Assembly: GCA_021464415.1 (NCBI GenBank)
Contig: CM038469.1
Span: 31,564,087 to 31,628,086 of the forward strand
DNA: 64,000 nucleotides
From: Lonicera japonica
Taxonomy: Eukaryota; Streptophyta; Magnoliopsida; Dipsacales; Caprifoliaceae
Direction of reading: 5' to 3'
Position 1 is the first letter of the stretch. Each line of letters starts with the position of its first letter. The notes beneath the pieces are model-generated. The model did no database searches. It saw nothing but the letters and a program-made list of their open reading frames with translations, and was not told the origin of the DNA. The translations under genes and the position numbers were made by a program. Of this stretch, positions 56,446 through 64,000 are shown piece by piece.

Positions 56446-57238
56446 TGATGGTGTCACAATCTAGAAATAGATAATTAACCAATCAATAAGCGAATATCGG
56501 TGAATAAAAAATAAATGCGGCGCAATAATGAACACATGACATTTTTTTTCAAGGTAGGTTCCCCCGATAGCGCTTATGCTTTTCCGGCAATACGTCCGTC
56601 CTCCTTTCGTGTGTGCTTGCTTTGTATTAGCTCTTAAGGCAATGAATTTGGATGATAATACAAGCTACCAACTTCTCTCTCTCTATAATTTCCTTAATTC
56701 TATTTATAAGTATAGAATTATGATTACAAATATTTCAACAGAATAAATAATAAACTGTGTAGGAGAGAGTGTATAAGGGTTGTTGGTATTTTTTGGGGTA
56801 TGAAAATAGAGAGTATAAGACCCTTCTATTTCTAGGGGGTATGAAAAGAGAAAGTATATGACTCCTCTATTTTTTCCCGAATTGGCTTGTATTTGTATTG
56901 CCAATGGCTTTATATCTCTTGGAAGAGATAGATGGATCTTAATAAAGAAAGAAGATATGTTTTTGTTGTGTGTTGAATGAATGAATGGTGGGAGGTATTT
57001 ATAGGTAAATGGAGAATGGCAAAAACCGTAAATTTGATAAAAATGAATGGCATAAGTTAATCTTTGGTGGAGGTAGGCGAGGTAGGTGAGATGTGGTAGG
57101 TGTAGTAGGTGAGGTGTGGTAGGTGAGGAGGTAAAAATGAGATTTTTACCGGGGGTAAAAATAGAATTTTACCAGAGGTAAAAAAAATGTTGAATTACCT
57201 TTGTAGGCCAATAGTAAAATTAGTATTTAACCTCATCA
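56446..57238 (-). repeat. Array LTR d (5'-most)
   Basis: 793 bp, the shortest. It lacks one ~38-bp GGTATGAAAATAGAGAG unit and has two palindromic units. It would be the promoter of the array. Confidence 0.88.
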
Positions 57239-58440
57239 TATATGTTAGTGTACACTCTTTTATATATTTGTGTCCATAGACAACAAATCTAAGTCAAATA
57301 AATAACTTTTCGTATACGTTGTAGGTTAATCAATCAGCTTCTACGAAATATTGCATTTATTAATTAAAAGGTGGTATTATATATTATCAAAATAATTATC
57401 TATATTATTATAATAATATACGGCTTTAAAAGCATATGATGCAATTTCTCAAAACAGTATTGTAATGTGGTAAATAAAATATTATTTTAATAATATGATT
57501 ACTCTTTTTAAAAATTAATTAACTCACTAAAAATACGAAATACAACATTTTAAAATTTGAGTGGATGGGTGCGTGATCTCTTTGTAAAGTGCAAGTGCTG
57601 CATCAAGACTCTACGAGTGCATTTGATTGGCTTACCTATCAAAAAAATTGAAATCCATACGCTGGTGGTAAAAATTAAATATGGATTTTTGGCATATATA
57701 TGCCCATTTCCATTACAAACAAGGAATTATCTAACCGAGCAAGCTAGGTGTGTTTTGCATGTTGGCCGACCACCAATTAATTGTCATTGTCAGCCGACTA
57801 ACGTGAACTAACTGAAGGCGGATCGATCGATTTTAGTCGGCCAATGAAAAGGAGATGGCTAAGCTAGAAGATAAGTGATAGAAAAAACCACTTGTATAAA
57901 TGTGAAGAGGGTCAAGTATGTACAACTAGTATCTTAGAGTGATAGAAGATAACTCTATACTCTCTACTCACTCCCACACTTTCTCTCCTTTTTCCCCAAG
58001 TAAAAACCTTAATTTACTATATATTATACATCTTTCAATCTTTTAAGCTGATATGATTCACACATAAGGATGATGCACTGTCGAATTGGGAATTAAAGAC
58101 TTGGTATTCTCTCTATTTAATTGCTCTTAAGTTTATCAACATAGTTCATCTTTTTCATTCATAATTTATGGTTACCAAATAAGCAAAATGGTTTGATTCT
58201 CTTCAGTCTGGGTTTGGTTAGTTTTTAACCACGCACAACATCAAACTATTTTACAGTTTGAAAATTTCAAAGGAAATATTGTATCTTGAGCATTTTAATT
58301 TTACTGGAGAAGAACTGTAACCAAATGCTCTGCAAGTCTAAATAATTATATAGATGCAGATACCTACCAATTTTATTATAATTTTGAGTAAATAACACTG
58401 AATAATTATATAAATGTTTCTCTTTTATACATACTTTTGT
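57239..58440. repeat. Upstream segment, unit B copy (right part)
   Basis: It continues unit B after the array and matches unit A 24530-25760, including CTACGAGTGCATTTGATTGG (24895 and 57612) and AGGCGGATCGATCGA. It ends at GAGTAAATAACACT, where unit A has its terminal-inverted-repeat element. No gene. Confidence 0.75.
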
Positions 58441-58667
58441 TTGTTTAGTAAAACAAACTGGCGACTCTGATTCATTTACAGATCATCACTTATTTTCTTA
58501 TAATAAAATGAATCATTTTCCAAAATAAACCAAAAAATCAGAGGAATTGCCGCCAAAGGGGGATCGGCTTCGAAAGCGCAGGTTCTCACAAGTGCAAACT
58601 CAACTTTGCACAAAATTGTGTTTTGCCGAAACTTAACTTTGCGATAAAAAAAATTAATACAAATTTG
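58441..58667. other. Gypsy-type leader fragment at the start of unit C
   Basis: AAAACAAACTGGCGACTCTG recalls the LTR/leader junctions at 7470 and 35620. It is followed by CAAAGGGGGATCGGCTTCG. No LTR or coding domain is attached, so it looks like a small remnant. Confidence 0.4.
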
Positions 58668-60197
58668 TGTTGACCTAAGGTCTTAATCTAATTTTGATAA
58701 TAACAATAAATCAATCATGTGTAATTTAACATGTTTCTTGATATAAGTATATAGTTCATTTACTTGAAAAATTCAAAAAAAACATAACAAGGGTCACTCT
58801 TTTACTATTCGATCATTGGACAAGACAAGGAAGATCAAATCTCTCAATGCAAATCATGAAGCACAAATGATCAAAAGACTATATGAAAAGATTCAAGGAA
58901 AAAGTTTCAAATGAAGATCAATTCGAAGAAACAAATCAAAGTATTCGAAGACTCGTTAATTCAATAATTGAGTGAGTGCTTAAGATTTATGTAAAGTTAC
59001 TTTATTGATCAAATCCCTATAGCTCAAACGTATTCATGCATCTTTTAAAGATTGATTCAAACAAGCTTGAAATTGAATTTATTTGAAAAACTTCATTTTA
59101 CAAAGGCCGAGTTTCAAAATAAATTCGTATTAATTTTAAATGATCATATTTTAAGTTCTAATAAAAATAGGTATCTTATAAACATATCTTTGAGGTTCAC
59201 AAATCATTATAATTGTATTTGGAACAAAATTGTTAAATTACAAAAATATTTTTATTTTGCATTTAAAATTCGCTTAATTTTCGCACAGTTTTGATCTAAC
59301 TTTAAGATGGAGGCCTTCCCGAATTCCGATCATTTTGCAATTTTTACAGTAGTTAGAAAACATCTCTTAGAACTTTTGACCAAAATTTTAGCATGATCCA
59401 ACGGTCAAATTTGGAGAAATTATCAAAACAAATTTGAATATTTTTGTCAAAACTAGTTGTTAGAAAGTTTGAAAATGTATACCTTTGACCCAAAACCTTT
59501 CTTAATCACCCCTAACGGCCATATGATTTTGCAAGTTATATATATGATATCCTAGATATGTTTTAACATACCTTGAATCATTCTAATACTTTATTATTCA
59601 TATATTCAAATATACAAAGATTCAAGAACACATTTTGATCAATCTTTCATCTTTTGTGCTATATATATTTTGATCAATCTTGATAACTCTAGTGTGAGCT
59701 TCATTTATAATCTTCAAATACACTTGAGAGTTATTGTATTGGTGTGTATCACCACAAATAATTTATTCTTCATTTCAAAAGATAGTTTGTCTCTTTGTAG
59801 AGTAAGAGAGTATATCTTGTGAGAAGTGTAGTGGGTATAACTACATTGTAAGTGTTGTGTGCATAGCAACATTTGTATTGAGGTTTGATCTTTACCTGAA
59901 GAAGATTGAATAGTGAAAATTCTCGGGGAACTAACCGAGCGCGGACAAAAAGTCTCGAGCTTCAAATTGGTTTAATCTTTCTAAACTCAAGCTCTCTTTT
60001 TATTGCTATATTATTGTTTGCATTTTAAGATTGCTTATTTTCTTATCTTGGAATTGATTACTTGAAATTGATTATTTTCTTAATATTGTAGCTTAGCTAA
60101 TTTGCTTTGCTTAAATATTTTAAAAAAACGTTTTAATTCCGCATTAAGTTTTTAAAACCCTATTCACCCCCATTCTAGGCTTGTTTTTTGACCAACA
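58668..60197 (+). mobile_element. SIRE-like solo LTR in unit C
   Basis: 1,530 bp from TGTTGACCTAAGGTC to TTTGACCAACA, flanked by ATTTG (58663-58667 and 60198-60202). It is the same family as the LTRs at 35880 and 41456 and the split solo LTR at 7582-19553, but in the opposite orientation. No internal sequence remains. Small frames inside (59052-59294, 59714-59965) are not genes. Confidence 0.88.
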
Positions 60198-60202
60198 ATT
60201 TG

Positions 60203-60425
60203 TTTTGCATGATGTGTTTATATTTTTTTAACAAGTATATTCTTATATTTCATTCATAAAACTTTAAAACAATGTCAAATAAACACAAATACATAATAAT
60301 GTTTTAGAAAATAAGCAGTGCAAACTTAACTTTTCATAACTCTGAAAAAATTATTATATGCATTTTATTAATAAATAGGCTTTAAATATGCAATTTGTTA
60401 AAATTATTCTAAAGTACTGTCAATT
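60203..60425. other. Unit C spacer, nothing recognised
   Basis: AT-rich. It contains GCAAACTTAACTTT-type words also seen at 58590-58640 and 60970. No gene. Confidence 0.35.
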
Positions 60426-60905
60426 AAACAACAACAACAACAACAACAAGCCTTTATCCCACTAGGTGGGGTCGGCTACATGGATCAAACGACGCCATAG
60501 TGGTCTGTCGTGAATCATATCTCTAGTGAAATCATTCGCCTCTAAATCCTTCTTAATAGTTTCCCCTATAGTTTTTCTAGGTCTTCCTCTGCCTCTAACA
60601 ACTAGGCTTCCCTCCATATGATCAACTCTCCTAACCATGGCATCTGCAGGTCTCCTCCATACATGCCCAAACCATCTAAGTCGAGATTCAACCATCTTTT
60701 CTGTAATAGGTGCCACCCCAACTCCCTCTCTGATGGTAACATTCCTGATCTTATCTTTCCTAGTCTTGCCACTCATCCATCTCAACATTCTCATCTCAGC
60801 TACACTTAGTTTATTCTCGTGTTGGCTTTTGACCGCCCAACACTCAGTCCCATACAACATTGCTGGTCTAACCGCGGTACGATAGAATTTTCCTTTTAAC
60901 TTGTC
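60426..60905 (-). mobile_element. RTE-type LINE, 5'-truncated 3' end
   Basis: The minus strand encodes GKFYRTAVRPAMLYGTECWA, KMVESRLRWFGHVWRRP, RGRGRPRKT and RRLIHVADPT, the C-terminal tail of plant non-LTR reverse transcriptases. It is followed by a (TTG)n tail (CAACAACAAC on the plus strand, about 60429-60450), the usual 3' end of plant RTE elements. The catalytic RT and endonuclease are absent. The 132-codon frame is open but is only a fragment. 5' truncation is typical of LINE insertion. Confidence 0.85.
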
Positions 60906-61262
60906 CTTTTAACTTGAGTGGTACCTTTTTATAAACACTAATGTATAATAATATGCTAAAAAATATGTAGTACAAACTTAATTTTGCATGATTCCATAAG
61001 AAAATACAATTTAAAAATCTATTGCAAAATTAACTTGCACTCCTTTTAGAGTTTGGTTAAATATAGGCCCTTAATTTATAAAAATATTATTCCATGGTTC
61101 TTTTGTAAAAAACTTTTTTTATATAAACCCTATTTTTCAATATTCCCTTAAATAATTCCGTAAGAATGACTGCTATATTCCCCCTTTCTTTTATGCCGTA
61201 AGAAATGGTAATGTTGTTTTTTAAGCTTATATTCCAAGTACATCATTATATTTCTTTTTTTT
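60906..61262. other. Unit C spacer, nothing recognised
   Basis: AT-rich with T runs; no frame, repeat family or RNA gene could be supported. Confidence 0.35.
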
Positions 61263-63870
61263 TGGAATTGAAACTAGACAAGGGTTTATATTTCAGGTAC
61301 TTAAAGATTATATTTCTTCTTCTTTTCTTTTTTATTAAAATAATATTGGGTATTTCAAATTACCAAAAAAAAGAAGAAGAAGAAGAAGAAGAAGAAGAAG
61401 GAATTTCGGATTTGGGCCATATCTAAAGTAAAAAACAATATTTTAATTAGCATTGTAATTTAATAGTGTAATTTTGTTCTGTTTTGCATTCAGGCTGTTC
61501 GTATTTCTTGATTTGAATAGTTGGGTTTGGGAAGGAAAAAGACAGATAGTGTAATATGTGGTTGATAGTTGACATCCATTATCAATTTGACCATGAATTG
61601 AACTACTTGATGCAAGTTGTACACATTTTTTCAACGACAATTGATTTGTCCCATAGAGCAGTAGTCGATCAAGTATATCTAAACTCAAGCATGTTTACTA
61701 TATTTCCACGGTATCTTAAATTTTCGCTCATCATACTCTTGATTACAATCACACAGCGATTTGGTTACTCTGTTAGTAACATCGACATTGTGTATAGACC
61801 TGAGTTATATTGCGAAAAAAAAAATCCCCAATAAACAAATTATAGAATGATCTATTTCATCCGATATATTGGTGTTTAATGTTGTGAATTGAGCTTCTCA
61901 TATGCACTGGTTTTGGCTTCATCTTTAGAGGGTAGACCTGTGAAAGTAGCAAAAAATGAAGATGTATATGTTTTTTGTTTTTATCTTCCCAGTGAAATCA
62001 AGAGATTGAGAGACAATTTTTGGCTTCATTTTTATTTTTAAACATGTGATTGTTGTGGTATGAATAAAGAGGGCAATGTTGTTACGTACGTAGGACAATT
62101 TTTTTCCCTCTTTTATCATATATATGGATTAATGTTTAGATAAAAGAAATTTTAAATCCTTTTCTTTACATCCGCACATAGTTCTGTCTACTTTTTTGTT
62201 ATAGTAGTTGTCTGTCCACCAATTATTATGATGGCCGGTTTCTGGAATTATATAAAGCTTGTTTATAAAATAATAGAATTAAGTTGTTTTGTAAAATATT
62301 GCTTATATGTATATATATATGAAGGCTCATTTATTCTATTTAAATAAATATCACCGTTAACATCTTTAACTCGAGTGATCGAGAAAATGCATTCATGCAT
62401 ATTTTTCACCTCCCACCAAATTCTCAGGTTTTCTTTTAATATGTGAGATAATTATGGCTACGGCGGTATGAAGAAACAATAATTGTCAATATGAATGTGA
62501 CTTCAGAGAGAGAGAGAGAGAGAGTACGTGTGTGATGGTTTAGTGTTTATGTTGTGGAAAGAGACTTTGGTTAAATTGCTGGAAAGGGGAGGAAAAGGTT
62601 GCAAAATGGAACACGTATTACAAGTATCGTACTATTTTGGCATGTATTTCTACCAATCTTAAAGAAATTCTTTTACAAGATATATATCTATATTAATATA
62701 AGACAGAAGTTCTCCGACTTAATTATGACATTAAATTTTTGTAGTTTGTCTTACTTTTTTACAAGATATCTATTTATATTAATATAAAACGAAAGGTTTT
62801 TGATACGTGAAAAAAGATTTTTGATACATGAAAGTTGTTCAAACTCCATGTGACTGCAAAACGGTATTTGACTTTTGTATCGTATCATAAATTATATAAG
62901 TAAATTGCACTTTTTAAACGTGACATGTGGACTTTCTTATTTCTGCATTTACTTCATCGCTATGTTTTGTGTATGTTTTATGCAACCATTTCTCTTCAGT
63001 TCGGTGAAAGGCTGCTAACATTTGTTTCTCTTTTGCGTCGGTTACTTTCTACCAAGACCTAATATTTCCCTTTGTATGAATTTAGTTTCATTTATGTGGA
63101 TTTGATTTGATCGATCTGATGATGAACAAAATGATCGACATCCGAACATCGGCAATTGGAATTAATATCAATTCAACTTGATCGATATCTAATTCATTTA
63201 TGTTGGATTTGATTTGATCGATCCGGTGATGAACAAAATGATGAATTAATCGTAAACCGCATGTGAATCAGATAGAGTATGAGTCAGTCTAACAACATGA
63301 TGAACCGGCCTCAGCAGCAGATGTTGAATATGACCAACGCAAATGTTGAATCACCACCAGATAAATAATCAGAATCTAATTAAGATGTTAAGTTAATATT
63401 GTAATATGTGGTTGATAGTTGACATCCATTATCAATTGGATCATGAATTGAACTACTTGATGCAAAATTTTTTCAATGACAATTGATTTATCCCATAGAG
63501 CAGTAGTCAAGTATATCCTGAAGTTCGTCGGTACATGCAAATCACGTTTTGTGAGGGACCATGTGTTCGTTCAAATACTTAAGATTCATTTATATATGTC
63601 AGTGTAATCTCTTTTATTTGTGTCCATATCATAGACAACAAATCTCAGTCAAATAAATAACTTTTCGGATACATAGTAGGTTCATTAATTAGCTTCTACG
63701 AAATATTGCATTTATTAAAAGGTGGTATTATATATTATCAAAATAATTATTTATATTATTATAATATATATTGTACAGTTTTAAAAGCATATGATGTAAT
63801 TTCTCAAAACAAAATTATGATATGGTAAATAAAATATTGTTTTAATACTATAATTAATCTTTTTAAAAAT
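61263..63870. repeat. Upstream segment, unit C copy, block order permuted
   Basis: 61263-62165 matches unit B 47120-48000. 62166-63360 matches unit B 45908-47110, which in B comes first. 63400-63520 repeats part of 61554-61690. 63515-63870 matches 24430-24800 and 57239-57520. Simple repeats: GAAGAA run 61372-61400 and (AG)n 62504-62522. No gene is supported. Confidence 0.7.
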
Positions 63871-64000
63871 ATTAATTGTAGATAAGTTATGTTACTTTAA
63901 CATGTCAAAACTCTTAAGGCCTCGCTTGATTCGGGTATTAAAAAGTAGGATGGGATTATTAATACCACTTTTTTATAATACCTTGTTTGATTCGCACAAA
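63871..64000. other. Right edge, divergent from units A and B
   Basis: The homology with 24800 and 57520 stops near 63870. The last 120 bp (GGCCTCGCTTGATTCGGGTA..., with a second CTTGTTTGATTCG) may be the start of another insertion. Nothing further can be said. Confidence 0.3.

Larger units (their letters stand above)
49523..57238 (-). mobile_element. Tandem array of a coding-free LTR element: four LTRs, three internal domains
   Basis: LTRs are at 49523-50354, 51813-52664, 54125-54986 and 56446-57238. Internal domains of 1,458-1,460 bp lie between them. On the minus strand each LTR runs from TGATGAGGTT to CACCATCA, is followed by GTTGGCGCTGTCTGTGGGAA (the leader/primer-site style of plant Gypsy elements), and is preceded by the purine tract GGATAGGGGGCAAT. 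The whole block is flanked by TATAT (49518-49522 and 57239-57243) and interrupts DNA that is continuous in units A and C. No gag or pol is present. Its size (about 3.1 kb per element) fits a LARD/TRIM-like non-autonomous element. Shared LTRs show repeated unequal recombination or tandem formation. Confidence 0.9.

Noticed and set aside
58668..60197. A full SIRE-like element in unit C
   Set aside because: A 5-bp target repeat directly flanks one LTR on both sides; there is no internal domain.
60462..60860. A host gene of 132 codons
   Set aside because: It is the C-terminal tail of an RTE-type LINE with its (TTG)n 3' end, not a separate gene.

Overview
The window is nuclear DNA of a flowering plant, most likely a eudicot. 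It is AT-rich, with plant-type LTR retrotransposons (Copia and Gypsy types), a Cassandra TRIM, a CACTA transposon, an RTE-type LINE tail, plant mobile domain (PMD) genes and berberine-bridge-enzyme-like (BBE-like) genes. The species cannot be named from this sequence. No tRNA gene, functional rRNA gene or CRISPR array was seen. Only two host genes look intact: a pair of intronless, secreted, FAD-linked BBE-like oxidoreductases on the minus strand (20472-22076 and 43862-45466). Both have 534 residues and are about 94 % identical.

The window is best read as a segmental duplication. Each unit has, from left to right, a minus-strand PMD gene fragment with a ~69-bp minisatellite in its intron, a Gypsy-type LTR remnant, the BBE-like gene, and several kb of non-coding upstream DNA. 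Unit A covers about 0.8-28.7 kb and unit B about 28.75-58.4 kb. Unit C (58.4 kb to the edge) keeps only upstream-type DNA, with its blocks in a different order, and has no BBE-like gene in view. Almost all length differences between units are later insertions.

Unit A: a decayed PMD gene (0.8-2.9 kb, first exon 5.4-6.5 kb) carries a solo LTR (3176-4597) in its intron array and a rearranged Cassandra element (5595-6437) in exon 1. Next come a shortened Gypsy-type LTR (6686-7470) and a three-level nest: a SIRE-like solo LTR (7582-19553), split by a CACTA element (8324-18761), itself split by a young Tork/TNT1-like Copia element (10213-16009). BBE-like gene 1 follows, with a MITE-like element (22290-23207) 150 bp upstream of its TATA box. 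Further right is a broken SAP-domain gene (27165-28385).

Unit B: PMD exon 1 copy 2 (29248-29493), a 3.4-kb near-palindrome with a promoter in each arm (29657-33067), a full-size 2.5-kb Gypsy-type LTR (33085-35620), and a SIRE-like Copia element (35880-43060) that has lost its integrase/RT region and carries an antisense LOB-domain (LBD) retro-pseudogene. BBE-like gene 2 follows. Its distal upstream DNA holds a head-to-tail array of a coding-free LTR element, four LTRs sharing three internal domains (49523-57238). Unit C carries a SIRE-like solo LTR (58668-60197), an RTE LINE tail (60426-60905) and permuted copies of the upstream blocks.

The observations most worth following are: the LBD retro-pseudogene inside a retrotransposon; the 3.4-kb promoter-bearing palindrome; the 4-LTR/3-internal array; loss of the usual FAD-linking cysteine in both BBE-like enzymes; the Cassandra element with an inverted half-LTR; and the apparently identical LTRs of the Tork element, whose polyprotein is broken only by a one-base shift.
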